This document shows positions 1 to 10,795 of a stretch of 64,000 nucleotides of DNA, one piece after another. The number at the start of each line of letters is the position of its first letter. Position 1 is the stretch's first letter. The translations under genes were made by a program, and so were the position numbers. This stretch comes from Bostrychus sinensis. Lineage: Eukaryota > Chordata > Actinopteri > Gobiiformes > Eleotridae. Under the pieces are notes generated by a model. It was not told the DNA's origin. It saw nothing but the letters and a program-made list of their open reading frames with translations, and searched no databases. Location of the stretch: the NCBI GenBank assembly GCA_020698575.1, contig CM036252.1, forward strand, positions 9,071,401 to 9,135,400, written 5' to 3'.

Positions 1-60
1 CCTGCCTCAGGCCCAAAGCTACTGGGATAGGCTCCCGTACCCAAGATGAATGAATGAATT
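1..60 (+). repeat. Dispersed repeat fragment
   Basis: The wording around GCTACTGGGATAGGCTCC followed by an ATGAATGAATG tail recurs in weaker form near 15490-15590 and 29440-29475, so this is the end of a high-copy fish repeat cut by the window edge. Family not identified. From 61 to 418 I see only AT-rich non-coding sequence. Confidence 0.4.
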
Positions 61-418
61 ATTGAGACATTCAGTAAAGGCTGCTTATTAAAAGTCAGTT
101 CAATTACAAAAACTACTACTACGACCACTTAAGGCTAGGGACAAACTAGAGCCACCATTCTACAAAAAAATAATGAATTGATAATAATTTATAACCATTA
201 CATTTGCTATGGTGTATAATTTTAAACATTCCTAAACATTAATGGGAACCACTACAGCAATAAAATAAACATTCTGAGTGAAAAAACCTTACTTAAATCT
301 GGTTTTAGGACGTTTCAAACTCCTGAAATGATTGTGACGCACCACGTAAGTCACCGTGATCAGGAGCAGTGGACGCTGTAAGTGGGTCCTTGGGATTTGA
401 GAGCCCCTGTACTAGAGT

Positions 419-545
419 AGTGGTTCTAATACTGTGGTACAGGTACCGCTGGTGGTACGCAGGCTTCTTCTGGTGATACTCAGGAGTCTTTTGCAGTCTA
501 AGTTCTAAATAAATTTTAGACTTGGTCCAGTCCTGGTTAGTCAGG
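419..545 (+). mobile_element. hAT-like element remnant with a short 11-bp tail
   Basis: Carries GTGGTTCTAATACTGTGGTAC and then GGCTTCTTCTGGTGATACTC, a pair of hallmarks that recurs at 5766-5861, 13013-13075 and 57868-57945. It is followed by a few degenerate units of the TTTAGTCCTGG family. It matters because the same sequence stands directly before the larger 11-bp arrays. The terminal motif (GTGGTTCTCAAAC in the better copies) suggests a hAT-type element; that is inference. Confidence 0.5.
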
Positions 546-775
546 GTCACCACTGTGAACCATTCGCAGTGATTTTGGCAGGTTTTTACACCGGATGCCC
601 TTCCTGATGCAACCAGTCACATACCGTCACTGGAGAAGACAATGTGGGTGAAGTTTGTGTCCACAGGCTTCCGGCAAGATTCAAACCACTGACCCATTGG
701 CATTGGCCAGTGCCAAACACGTAACCCACTGCTGCCCTGCAGGTGGTTGCATCAAATGTATGAACATGATACATT
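546..775 (-). repeat. Dispersed short repeat, SINE-like
   Basis: Contains CCGGATGCCCTTCCTGATGC and, on the - strand, a GTTTGAATC stretch resembling a Pol III box B. Related pieces occur on the opposite strand at 11131-11220, 14205-14245 and 32915-32960 (AGGAAGGGCATC forms). High copy number and this layout fit a tRNA-derived SINE, but box A was not convincingly found. Confidence 0.4.
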
Positions 776-2365
776 TAAGACCTGCATCTCGACAAATTTA
801 ATTTAATTTGACTTTTTTAGGCCTTTTAAAACCACAGAAACCCTGGAGGACCACCAGTGCAGTCAGTTGTCTGTTTTGGGAGAATAAGTACTGGTTTGCA
901 GAAAAAAATCATAGAAGGAGAAAGGGGATGTGAACGAACCCCAGGCCGAGAAGACGTAAAGGGAGCGGTTTATACTGGAGCTGTGACGTTCATGAACGAG
1001 CCCAATCTTTTGAACGGCTCTTTACTGTGAACGATAAGAGCCAAGTCATGATGGTGCTGGAGGAGTTCTTTTATTCCTTTTGTTTTTTTTTTTTGTTTTT
1101 TGTTTTTCATATCAAAATGAACAAGCTTTTTTGTTTGCCAACCATGAAAAAAACCTCATAAGAAAACGTAGAATACAAGCTCAAGAGAGAGACACAGAAA
1201 GAGACGAGGAGAAAGGAGAGGAGCACAGCTCAGACGCACATTAGTCTGAAGTCTCTGGTTGTACACAGTTTGTGTGCATGAAAGTTTAATGTTGCCTGCT
1301 TAGTTTTTACTGACTTTTTTGCATGGACATTTGTAAATGTCACACATTTGCACATTTTGGACATATTATAAATCCAAAACGGTGGTCTCACTCTATGCAG
1401 AGGTAACCATTCACCATTAGAGAATTTAGTCCACATATGCTAATTTTATTATCATCAATAAAGACAATAATAATGTCTCACCAATAGAATACATTTTATT
1501 CCTATTTAAAATTATATTGTATCACTCATCCCAGTCTTTATTTTCTGAATAAACTGACTGGCTTCTTAACTATAGGCCTATGTAAACACAAAAATGAGCC
1601 AGGCTTTTGAACCGCTCTTAGAAATGAACGGATCTCAAAGATTCAGCTTCCATCTCTAGTTTATACTTTTGCAATGCGAGCTGGAGTTGAGCTGGATGTA
1701 ACCGTCCCCTCGGCCTTCTGCTCGCTCTCATTGGCTACTGCTGTTGTTCCGTTGGGAGCAGAAGGCTCCAACTCAACCGGGAGCAGTAAGTTAATCTTTC
1801 TTTTCTGATGTTATTAATAACCCTCTTGTATTTCAGCGTCTGGATCCCGCTGCTGGTCGACCGTGGAGTGTGAAATGCAGCTCCCGTTCTACTGCCTCGG
1901 CCGGGCCACGGTGCTGAGGATGCAGTCCATGGATAGAGAGCACTTTGCTGACAAATTGAAGAAAAAAACAAATGCTGATGACCCCCCACAGTTTGAAGAC
2001 ATAGAAACAAATGCTAGTGAGGTGCTGTAGTCGCTGACAGGCGTCTTATTTAAGTCTCGGCGTATTCAACTTTATCATTTAATCACTAATGTTCTTCAGA
2101 GCTGTGGTTCTTCAGTGGTCTGATCTCTTTCTAAATACTTTTCCTACAACCCAGTGTGAATAAGGTGGGCCACTGAAAACGTAAATAAAAACAGTATTCA
2201 GTGGTTTTCCAAACCTCATATAACCATGTTCACACTGAGATATTCTACCATTTCAAGAAAAATGAGAAATTTAATGGTAAAAACACGTCTGTAAGAAATT
2301 GTGACGAGACAAAAGGTGGGAAAAAAAGTTACTAATAAAAAGCTGCCGATGTGCAATGAATTAAG
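776..2365. other. Intergenic, degraded repeats, no gene seen
   Basis: Roughly 965-1660 looks like an old element: GAACGAGCC and TTGAACGGCTCTTT near the left end and TTTTGAACCGCTCTTAG with AATGAACGGATC near 1605-1635 on the right. At 1695-1790 two facing copies of a CCTTCTGCTC-type motif form an imperfect inverted repeat. The small ORFs here show no recognisable domain. Confidence 0.35.
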
Positions 2366-2745
2366 TTAAAGGTCCCCTATTATGCAAAATCATATTTTTG
2401 AGCTTTTAACCATGTTATAATGTTGTTTGCTCCTCAAAAACAAACCTGAACTTGTATTTTGTTTCTTTCACACATGTGTGAGTAATCCTGTATGCTGGGG
2501 CATTGCCCTTCTCCAGAGCTGAAAACGCTCGGTCTCACAGCTCTACATACAAACATGAAACCAGGACGTTCTCCTGTGTGTTTCTAAAGCCCATACACCG
2601 TCACCGGACTCATTCTGATCATTTCAGCCTTAAACTGCTGTCACAAGCAGTCAGCTCATTTATTTTATGTTTTCCACATATACATTATTTTATTTTCATA
2701 AAACATGAAATACTGTAGCAGAGGTGCATAAAATGGGCCCTTTAA
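2366..2745 (+). mobile_element. TTAAAGG-type MITE, copy 1
   Basis: Starts TTAAAGGTCCCCTATTATGC and ends GGGCCCTTTAA, so the termini are inverted. The interior (TCCTGTATGCTG, AGAGCTGAAAACGCTCGG, TCTAAAGCCCATACACCGTC) recurs at 9176-9628 in the same orientation and at 12585-12713, 30765-31279 and 35880-36033 in the opposite one. Non-coding; a non-autonomous DNA transposon of moderate to high copy number. Confidence 0.75.
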
Positions 2746-3331
2746 ATGGCCACACTTCAGTAAGACGTGTGGTATAAAAGGAGCATTTAATAAAGGCAGA
2801 ATGTGTATTATTAATATTAAATGTATTGGGTGCTCATTTAAAGAACCTCCAGCAACACTACAATAAAAACAGACTTTATTCTGTCATGCAGTAGGTACCG
2901 CTGCGAAAGTACAGCAGGGGGGCCCCCAGAGGCCGTCTATATTAAGTGCATAAAAAGAAATTCAATATGCAACAAATATATACTATAAATATTGCCAAAA
3001 GTCAGTGTTTATTGTAATGTTTTTATAGAACTATATGGAGGGAAGTTTTACAGTTGGGGGTCTGGTTGGGATTTTCAGAAATTTAAGGGGGCCATGACAG
3101 TCTTGAGTTTGGGCATGGCTGCTGTAATGGAAATCACTGCATGGAAAATGCAATGGGTTTTAGTCTGAAAACTATTTAAAACTATTAAAATACTCTCTCT
3201 CAAAGTGGAACTATGTACTGTTTTACCTTTATTAAACACTTTTGGAGTCAGCGTGATGCGATTTGAGTAGGTGCAGGGTGAATAAAGGCCCCGGTACCTC
3301 CTGCTGGTGTATCTTGGCAAAAAAAGCCTTG
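2746..3331. repeat. Intergenic with a dispersed repeat
   Basis: The stretch 2918-3125 (GGGGGCCCCCAGAGG, GTCTATATT, then TTGGGGGTCTGGTTGGGAT and AAATTTAAGGGGGCCATGAC) recurs at 11740-12130 in the same order, so it is a dispersed repeat of unknown class. No gene seen. Confidence 0.45.
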
Positions 3332-3848
3332 TAATGCCGGGTTCACGCAGCAAGATAATTACGCCAATTTTTGACCCGATTCTCCCCTTCCAACAATCTT
3401 AAGGTCGCCCCGATTTTCCTATCGTCCTGTTGAATGTGACGTGTAACCAATCAGAAAGTGAGGTGACAGAAGCACGGAGGGGAATCCAAAATCCAAACAG
3501 CCGTCATGGCCCATGTTCGCGCTGTCTCCACTCCTTTAACCAACGCCTTTTCTTTTTGTATTGTTTTTTCTCTGAAATAGTCCACAAACTATAGCAATGG
3601 CTTCTTCGTCGTCTGCCATGTTTGTGTTCGACAAAGTCACGTTTAATCTCATGAGGTTTTGTGAGATTTCCCGTCTGACCTGGGAATGTTGGTGAGTGAA
3701 ATCTGTTGGTGTGTGGTGTGTTGTCTTTGCCACACACTGTAGGACCAAATCTGTGATAGCTTTGATTTTTTAGCGCCATGTGTGGGGTCTCTCAGGTTTT
3801 GAAAATCTTCCAACAATTTTAAGATCTTGCCGTATGAACCAGGCATAA
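3332..3848. mobile_element. MITE with ~25-bp inverted ends
   Basis: The left end AATGCCGGGTTCACGCAGC is matched, reversed, by the right end in GCCGTATGAACCAGGCAT; the similarity continues inward through CAAGAT. The CCAACAATCTTAAG-type motif occurs near both ends. Overlapping ORFs on the - strand have no known domain and are treated as chance. Class not assigned because I cannot fix a target-site duplication. Confidence 0.6.
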
Positions 3849-3929
3849 GAACGTAAGCACCGACCCAGTGAACCCCCCGAAGTCTCGGATCTTGTCCCGT
3901 TTCAGCCAAAACAAGGCAGTGATGGCTTT

Positions 3930-4200
3930 ATTTCTTAGACGTTGGTCATGGCAGAGTGGGCAAAAAGGCAGAGGAAATCTTTGTACAGATACGAGGAGGA
4001 GAAATCCAGAGTCAAGATGAGCGAGGAGTCACACAGGGGTCAACCAGACTCTATAATACTTTACTCCTAAATGTAGGGGGCGCTCTGTAGCAAAAAATGA
4101 GACCAAAACAGAGAAGAAACACAAAGTTACATGGTTCCCCTTCCAAGATAAGAAGGTGCAAGTGATCAAATGCACAGTTTAAACTTCAGGGACTTTCAGA
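3930..4200 (+). repeat. Dispersed repeat, uninterrupted copy
   Basis: Runs from TTGGTCATGGCAGAG through ATACGAGGAGG, GGAGTCACACAGGGG and TCAACCAGACT to ACAAAGTTACATGGTTCC. A second copy at 8380-9190 is split by an inserted element at 8441-9045, so this copy gives the empty-site reference for that insertion. Confidence 0.6.
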
Positions 4201-4242
4201 TCACAGCGGGACATCGGTATATTTCAGATTATAACGATTACG

Positions 4243-5420
4243 GTCAGTGCCAGTCCTGAACATTTGGGGGCCCTCAGCAGAATAGCTTTAGCTTTAGCCT
4301 CTGTTATTTTTGAGACCTTTTAAATTTTACTATAGGACATTTTAATTTCTTTGAAACACTGACTGACTATTTCTATGGGGATGATGAATGCTTAGAAACA
4401 CTTTAATTTGCAAACTTAGCACGGAGGGCCCAGGTACAGGGCTGGCCCTTCCTACAGGCAAACTTAGCAGCTGCATAGGGCCCTACAGACATTAGAGGGC
4501 CCCCGTGTTTATGTTATTTGCTGATTTGATTAATTTCTTAACTCGATTAAATTAGGGTGGCCAGATTTCTAGACCCAAAAACTGGGACACATTTTTTTTC
4601 ACTAATCATGGTGCATTTGAACTTCCTAAGTATTAAAAATACTTCCAAAATCCATACAATTTTCTAATTAAAGTACGTGACGCTGGGGCTTAAGTTTTGA
4701 ATTTTAATGCCAATTTATTCATAAAAAAATAAAATAAAATAAAAAAATAATAATAATAATAATAATAATAATGACATCTTAAATAAATTGAGTGACAAAA
4801 TTCTTCAGACAAATGTGTGTTTTTAGTTTCCTGTGCTTTTTTCTACAAATGGGACATATGGTTTTTTACATATGTGTTCGGACACGTGACAAGGAGCTCA
4901 AAACTGGGACTGTCCCGGTTAAATAGGGACATCGGGTCACCCTATATTTGAACTTTCTGATTAAAATATTCTACTTGTCATTTTTGAGCGGGTCTATTTG
5001 GAAGAGGGTGACAATACAGTCCATATATGGCTATTACTGTATTTTACTTCCTGTTTACCTGGGGCCCCCTTTGCTTGTTTGCAAATTTAAAAAAAAATGT
5101 CTCAAAGCATTCATCACTGTAGAAAAATAGTGTTTCAAAGAAATTAGAATTTTATATAGTAAAACTGAACTGGTCTCAAAATGTCTAAGAGGCTTGGCCC
5201 CCAAACTTATCCTGCTTAGGGCCCCCAAATGTTGAAGAACGGCACTGCCCAGGTAAACAGGAAGTAAAACACATTAATGTATGTAGATTTCAGATAAACC
5301 CTCAGCAAAAATGACCGGTAATCGCAAACAGAATATTATAACTAGAATATTCATGAAGTAGAGTAAACAAATTAATCAAATCAGCAAATAGCAGATAAAC
5401 CTGGGGGCCCGCTAATGTTT
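4243..5420. repeat. Compound inverted repeat with nested element
   Basis: The left arm near 4243-4370 (CATTTGGGGGCCCTCAGCAG, then CTTTGAAACACTG) is the reverse complement of 5125-5245 with substitutions. A second pair, around 4500-4545 and 5362-5415 (ATTTGCTGATTTGATTAAT and its reverse), also faces inward. The two nested pairs form an imperfect 1.2-kb foldback. The core holds the separate element at 4553-4944. Confidence 0.55.
4553..4944 (+). mobile_element. TAGGGTGRCC-type MITE, copy 1
   Basis: Left end TAGGGTGGCCAGATTT and right end ATCGGGTCACCCTA are inverted; the interior has AAACTGGGACA, CATGGTGCATTTGAACTTCC and GGGACTGTCCCGGTTAAAT. A reversed copy lies at 16100-16438 in TRIM intron 1. 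Non-coding DNA transposon. Confidence 0.65.
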
Positions 5421-5765
5421 AGTTTAAGATTAAAGCCACGCCTTCCTCAGGTACAGTCTGTTGTGTCTCTGCAGCGGATCAGTAAGTCCGAGGAATGTGC
5501 TTGAGCTGTTCCCATTGAACTGTGTAAACAAATAAATGCAACAAACATCGATGGGACACATGATTAATGAGCGAATTCGGCGAGGAGCCCGGACCGTTCA
5601 CAGAATAAAGGAGTTCGACGTCCCATTCAGAGAACAAGGTGATTCCAGGTACAAGCTGAACTCGCTGACCCGGTCTCTAAACTGCTGACATATTTGTGCT
5701 CGTGGGAAAACACTACAGAGATAAACATAATAATAAGATAACTGAGCACACTTCTCATACCTCAG
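5421..5765. other. Intergenic, nothing recognised
   Basis: Unique-looking sequence with no ORF or motif I can support. Confidence 0.4.
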
Positions 5766-5861
5766 ACCTGTGGTTCTCAAACTGTGGTACAGGGACCAGT
5801 GCTGGTACGCGTGGCTTCCTCTGGTGGTACTTCCTGGTTTAGGCACAGTTTGGGCCTTTTT
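5766..5861 (+). mobile_element. hAT-like element left part, directly before an 11-bp array
   Basis: Begins CTGTGGTTCTCAAACTGTGG, followed by CTGGTACGCGTGGCTTCCTC and TGGTGGTAC, then runs without a break into the TTTAGTCCTGG array. A possible right end GTTGACAACCACTG lies at 8033-8046, in which case the element would contain the array and the Harbinger-type MITE at 7123-7843. No matching target-site duplication was found, so the right limit is uncertain. Confidence 0.5.
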
Positions 5862-6845
5862 AAATCCTGGTTCAGTCCTAGTTTAGACTGGTTTGGTCCT
5901 GGATTAGTCCTGGTTTAGTCTTGACTTAGACATGGTTTAGTCCAGTTTTAGACATGGTTAAATCCTGGTTCAGTCTCGGCTTAGATGTGGTTTAACCCTA
6001 GTTTGGTCTTAGATTAATGCTGGTCCTGGTTTAGACTGGTTTGGTCCTGGATTATTCTTGGTTTTAGACATGGTTTAGTCGAGTTTGAGACGTGGTTAAA
6101 TCCTGGTTCAGTCTTGGATCAGTTCAGGATTAGTCCTGGTTTTCGTCCTAGTTATGTCCTGGTTTAATTCAGGATTAGTCCTGGTTTAGAAGTGGTTAAA
6201 TCCTGGTTCAGTCATAGTTTAGTATAGTCCTGGATTAGACCAGGTTTAGACTTGTTTTAGTCCTCTATTAGACCTGTTTAAGTCCAGGTTTTGTCTTGGT
6301 TTAGACCTGGTGTATTCCCTGTTTGGTCCATTTTTAGTCCAGTTTTTTTTCCTGTTCAGGTCCTGGTTTAGACTGGTTTGGTCCTGGATTAGTCCTGGTT
6401 TAGTTTTGACTTAGATGTGGTTTAGTCTAGTTTTAGACGTGGTTAAATCCTGGTTCAGTTTTGGATCGGGCCAGGATTAGCCCTGATTTAGACCTGATTT
6501 CGTCCTAAATTAGTCCCAGTTTTGACCCGGTTTAGTCCTGGTTTTCGTCCTAGTTAAGTCCTGGTTTAATTCAGGATTAGTCCTGGTTTAGAAGTGGTTA
6601 AATCCTGGCTCAGTCCTGTATAAGTCATAGTTTAGTATAGTCCTGGATCAGACCTGGTTTAGACCTGTTTTAGTCCTGTATTAGACCTGGTTTAGTCCAG
6701 GTTTTGTCTTGGTTTAGACCTGGTGTATTCCCTGTTTGGTCCATTTTTAGTCCAAGTTTAGTTTTATAGGTTTAGTCTGATATTAGTCCAGTTTTCGTCA
6801 TAGTTCAATCCCTATTTAATCCTGGTTTAGTGATGGTTAGGTTTA
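5862..6845 (+). repeat. 11-bp minisatellite, TTTAGTCCTGG family
   Basis: Degenerate head-to-tail units of TTTAGTCCTGG, TTTAGACCTGG, TTTAGTCCAGG and similar. A block of about 480 bp (TTTGGTCCTGGATTAGTCC, then TAAATCCTGGTTCAG) appears twice, at about 5885 and 6365, so the array has grown by local duplication. Confidence 0.9.
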
Positions 6846-7119
6846 TGCTGTATATTTTTTTAGGAAACAAAACAAAACATGGCAAAGAAAATAAACAATA
6901 TCATTGTTGTTCAGCACTTTTTAGGCACTCACTCACCATTTCGTCATCACAACAATAAAACCTGTAGTACTGTTCAGGTTTGCGTTCGCTCACTGACGAC
7001 AAAAAGGAACGGATTAGAAAGTCTCGGGTCACCAGAAGAAAAGTACATTTTGTAAACTTGAGTCCTTTCGAATTGCACTTTTTTATTTTATTTTTTCTGG
7101 TTTTAATTTAACCTGCATC

Positions 7120-7846
7120 TAAAGGCCTGGATACACCAAGGCCACTCCCAGACTGCCACTGATAAGACGGAGCGACAGCTCGTCTCTTCCCGTCTCCTCT
7201 CGTTCCCTCCCGTTTCCTCACGTCGCATGACCTTTTTCCCTCTTCATTCACCGAAGCGACAACCGACCTAAAGACCGTGTCTTGCGCATGCGCGTGATGT
7301 AATTACCCCCCAAAGCGGCAGATGGCGCTAGCCAGTGAACAAAGATCAACGGAAGTGACACAGTGTTTGCGGAGTACATCTGCATGTAGCGCCTTGGTCT
7401 GTCACTGTTCTCAGTTTGTTTGAACATTTGAGAAGCGTGATCATGGCCGGTTTGGACATTGTTTTGTGTGGATTAGGTGCCGCTGCTCTGTTACTTGAAG
7501 AAGATAACTTTCCGCATGGAATTGCGAAAAATGCAAAAATGGTGACAGTACGCTGCCACAGCGGTTTTCACTCTCGTCACTCCGTCACTTCCGCTAAAAT
7601 TCCCGTGAGCTGATTGGCGCGGCAGCTGTAGTGCTAGGCCTATCAGAGCGCTTCGTGCCAAAGACCAAAGACACCGACTCAACAACAACAAGGCCAATCG
7701 GCAGGAAACTGGTCAGACGGCCTCTGTCCTGGAGCGATGGGGGCTGACGGCGCATACAGATCAAAAGGACAGAAATGAGCGACGTGGAAGAACCGTTAAG
7801 ACGGCTTCAGACAGGCGATCGTCGCCTTGGTGTATGGAGGCCTTAA
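7120..7846. mobile_element. PIF/Harbinger-type MITE with TAA target duplication
   Basis: The left terminus at 7123 reads AGGCCTGGATACACCAAGGC; the right terminus ending at 7843 is GCCTTGGTGTATGGAGGCCT, its reverse complement except for two bases. TAA flanks both ends (7120-7122 and 7844-7846). A 3-bp TWA duplication is the known signature of PIF/Harbinger elements. 721 bp, no transposase, so non-autonomous. The small internal ORFs are chance. Confidence 0.8.
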
Positions 7847-8379
7847 CAGAATGTAGAAAGTAATAGTTCCCTCTCTAGCATCGCCACTTGTTAAATGTGT
7901 TCTTTTTGCTTTGGTGCACTGTGATATCCTGACATTATTTTGTCTCAGTACATTTGATCTGTTGAAATACCTCTTTTATTTGGGCCGTGGCTTCTCATTT
8001 TAGGGTGAGGGTGGGTCCCGAAGCCAGACCAGTTGACAACCACTGCATTAAACGATACAATAATACTAAGCAGGTTTGCATTTTTTTTACCGACTTAATA
8101 TATTTCACTGTAACTCATGCAATATATTGTATCTAACTAGACATGGCTAAACTGGACACTATTAAACTCATCTTTAATTAATACAGTATTAGTTCTTGGA
8201 GGTATCTGAAAGGGGAACAGTGTTGTTGGAAGGTGAATGAAACCCCTGCACCTTCCCCTAGTGGATCTCGATGGAAAACCAGCCTTGTAACAATGGGAGA
8301 AACAACCCAGTGTCCCTGAAATCTCACGTCTTGAGAGAAAGAGGCACAAAGCCAGGGATGGTTTTAATTTTGTAGATGT
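7847..8379. other. Intergenic, nothing coding
   Basis: Low-information sequence. GTTGACAACCACTG at 8033-8046 may be the right end of the hAT-like element that starts near 5766. Confidence 0.35.
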
Positions 8380-9190
8380 TGGTCATAGCAGAGGGGAAAC
8401 CTTTGTATGGATACGAGGAGGAAAAAAAACAAGAGTCAAGCCCAATTCACACTGAATCCGTTGCGTGTCCCGTACGACTCCCGCAAGAAATAGACGCAAT
8501 GCAAGTCAATGCGTGAGTTCACACCGGCTGCGTGTCCGGTGCTCCGTCAGAAATACGTACCAAGTCTATTTTTGCTGGATCCGTCAGGTATAAAGTTGAA
8601 CAGAGCAGATGGAGCCAGACAGGAAGTCAGACCCAGGTCCAGTGAAGAGGAGCTGGTATATTTCAAAATAAAAACTCTTGTGCAGCCTCGCGCTCACATC
8701 GCTGTAAACATTACGTCTTAACTGAGGACACGGGGTCAGAGACGACATCAGACAGCATTAAACCTGAGTAAATATAAAGTATTTAAATACGTAGCGTCCT
8801 TACCCAGGAGTGAAGTATATATTTCTTTAACTTTTGAGCTTCAACTGTGGTTAAATCACCAAATACTCTCTAAATGAACAAGAGATCATGGTCAGAGTGT
8901 GTTAAACGTGTGTTAAACGTGTATACATGGTTATTATCACGTGAAATCATAACTTCCAGCATAAACTCGCTCCTCTCCCGTGAACTCCAGCTGGCTCTGG
9001 TCGGAGACGTGTCGCGCACACAACGCACTCGCTGTGAACCTGGCTTCAAGCTGATCAAGGAGTCACACAGGGTCAACCAGACTTTTTAGTGCTTTGCTCC
9101 AAAATGTAAGGGGAGCTCCATAGAGAAAAATGTAACCAAACCAGGAAAAAAACAAGTAAAGTTACATAGTTCCTTTTAAAGAGATCCTTT
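8380..9190 (+). repeat. Dispersed repeat split by an inserted element
   Basis: 8380-8440 and 9046-9190 together match the uninterrupted repeat at 3930-4200 (ATACGAGGAGG, GAGTCAAG, GGAGTCACACAGGG, GTTACATAGTTCC). The break lies exactly at a TCAAG that is single in the intact copy and double here. Confidence 0.65.
8441..9045. mobile_element. MITE with 5-bp target duplication, nested
   Basis: Left end CCCAATTCACACTG and right end CTGTGAACCTGGCT are imperfect inverted repeats that continue inward (GTTGCGTG on the left; CGCACACAACGCACTC on the right). TCAAG flanks both sides (8436-8440 and 9046-9050). 605 bp, no recognisable protein. Confidence 0.7.
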
Positions 9191-9628
9191 TAACTTCCTC
9201 TAGTATGCATATTGTAACCATGTTTATAATGTTTCCACCTCAAAAACAGACCTGCAGCAGTATTTAGTTTCATTCACATGTTTGAGTAATCCTGTATGCT
9301 GAGGCGCTGCCCTTCTCCAGAGCTGAAAACGCTCGGTCTCACAGCTCTACATAGACACGTGAAATCAGGAAGTGCTCCTGCGCGTTTCTAAAGCCCATAC
9401 ACCGTCATCTGCCCTCAAACCTCCATCACTACGAAGCAGTCAGCTCATTTAGCTATCTGTTAGCCTCATGTTGCTAATAGCCAAGCTAAATAGTAACTCT
9501 ATGCTCTGTCCAGCTCCCCAAAAGAAGACATTTTCCACATTTACATTATTTTACATGTGAAATACTAATGCAAAGGTGTCCAACACTATTTCAAAAACCC
9601 GGAAAAAGGCACAATACAGGACCTTTAA
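9176..9628 (+). mobile_element. TTAAAGG-type MITE, copy 2
   Basis: Same interior as copy 1 (TCCTGTATGCTGAGGCGC, AGAGCTGAAAACGCTCGG, AAAGCCCATACACCGTC) and ends CAGGACCTTTAA. It keeps a segment with TGTTAGCCTCATGTTGCTAA that copy 1 has lost. Confidence 0.7.
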
Positions 9629-9990
9629 TGCTTCATAGGTCAGAAAAGAAGTTCTTGTAAAGTTTACTAGGCCACAAAGAGGTTCCCACAAAGTACCATA
9701 AGTTCGCAGCTATAAATAAGCCTGACCTAGCTTTCTTTTAAAAACACATTTTTAGCATTGCAGTGCTTTAGAAGTTGACAGACTTCACTGGAACTCTTTG
9801 TAAACTTTTTCTGACTCTGCCCAAAGGGAAAAAAAAAACTAAATTGCCTACATTTAGAGTGAACCTCGTCTGAGCCAGTCTCCCGTAAGCTTCGTCATTC
9901 TTCAGACCGTAACCTGTCGGGCCACATTCACCTGAGCAGGTGTGTGAAGCATGGGGCGAGTGGGTGGGGCCTAGGAGGAAACTTATTGAC
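9629..9990. other. TRIM upstream region, no coding evidence
   Basis: Holds a palindromic E-box pair near 9930 (CACCTGAGCAGGTG) and a GC-box-like GGGTGGGGCC near 9962. Both could belong to the promoter proposed just downstream, but this rests on short motifs only. A 151-codon ORF on the - strand has no domain. Confidence 0.3.
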
Positions 9991-10007
9991 CTTCCTCTTG
10001 CAGGTGC

Positions 10008-10092
10008 ATTTAAAACTCCTTCAGGTGAGCTACGGCAGTCCGAAAAGTCTTCAGGAACATCAGCACGAGAACGGACCGGACATCGAACACAG
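10008..10092 (+). promoter_or_regulatory. Candidate TRIM promoter and 5' untranslated exon
   Basis: A TATA-like TTTAAAA lies at about 10009-10015. It is followed by a purine-rich stretch ending ...CGAACACAG at 10092, with a strong donor GTAGGA at 10093. The first coding exon of the TRIM gene has a splice acceptor one base before its ATG (CAG ending at 15139), so a non-coding exon must lie upstream and this is the best candidate seen. Another purine-rich stretch near 10970-11030 could be an alternative start. Not proven by sequence alone. Confidence 0.35.
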
Positions 10093-10241
10093 GTAGGAGA
10101 CGAGAAAATACTTTGTGATGCTAAAGAGGCTAAAGTTAGCAATGGAAAATCTGAATGAGCTTTCATAGATTTGTTGTTTGTTTTTTTATTATTATTATTT
10201 CTGATGCTTGTGTTAAACTGCATAGCTAACAGTAGGACACA

Positions 10242-10795
10242 CTAGGGCTGTGGTTCTTACCTAGTGCCTTTTTAATGAACTAAAACCAGTCTAAATCAGG
10301 ACTAAACCAGGAGGAAACTAAGTCTAAAAACTAGGTCTAAACCAGAACCATACTAGGTCTGAACCAGGACTAAACTAAGTCTAAACTAGGTCTAAACAAG
10401 CGCTACAGAAGCAATAAACCAGCTATAAACCAAGTATAACTCACGACTAAACCAGGTCTAAACCAGGACTAAACTAAGTCTAAAGCGGGATTAATGTGGG
10501 ACTAAATCAGGGCTACACTAGGTCTAAACCAGGAGGACTAAACCAGGACTAAACTAGGTCTAAAGCGGGATTAATGTGGGACTAAACCAGGACTAAACTA
10601 GGTCTAAACAAGCGCTACACAAGAATTAAGCCAGCTATAAACCAAGTATAACCCACGACTTCACCATGTCTAAACCAGGACTAATGTAGGACTAAACCAG
10701 GATCAAATCGAGTCTAACCCAGGACTAAATCAGGGCTACACTAGGTCTAAACCAGGAGGACTAAACCAGGACTAAAGTAGGTCTAAACCAGGAAA
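10242..10795 (-). repeat. 11-bp minisatellite, TTTAGTCCTGG family, reverse orientation
   Basis: On the + strand it reads as AAACCAGGACTAAACTAGGTC units, cut into 11-bp steps, the reverse complement of the family seen at 5862 and 13075. It is preceded by GGGCTGTGGTTCTTACC, possibly a worn hAT-like end. Confidence 0.85.

Noticed and set aside
1735..2010. 91-codon - strand ORF and possible exon near 1838
   Set aside because: A pyrimidine-rich TTTCAG precedes it on +, but the + frame stops quickly and no domain or partner exon was found.
9768..10223. 151-codon ORF on the - strand
   Set aside because: Overlaps the proposed TRIM promoter, has low-complexity Asn/Lys and no recognisable domain; probably chance.
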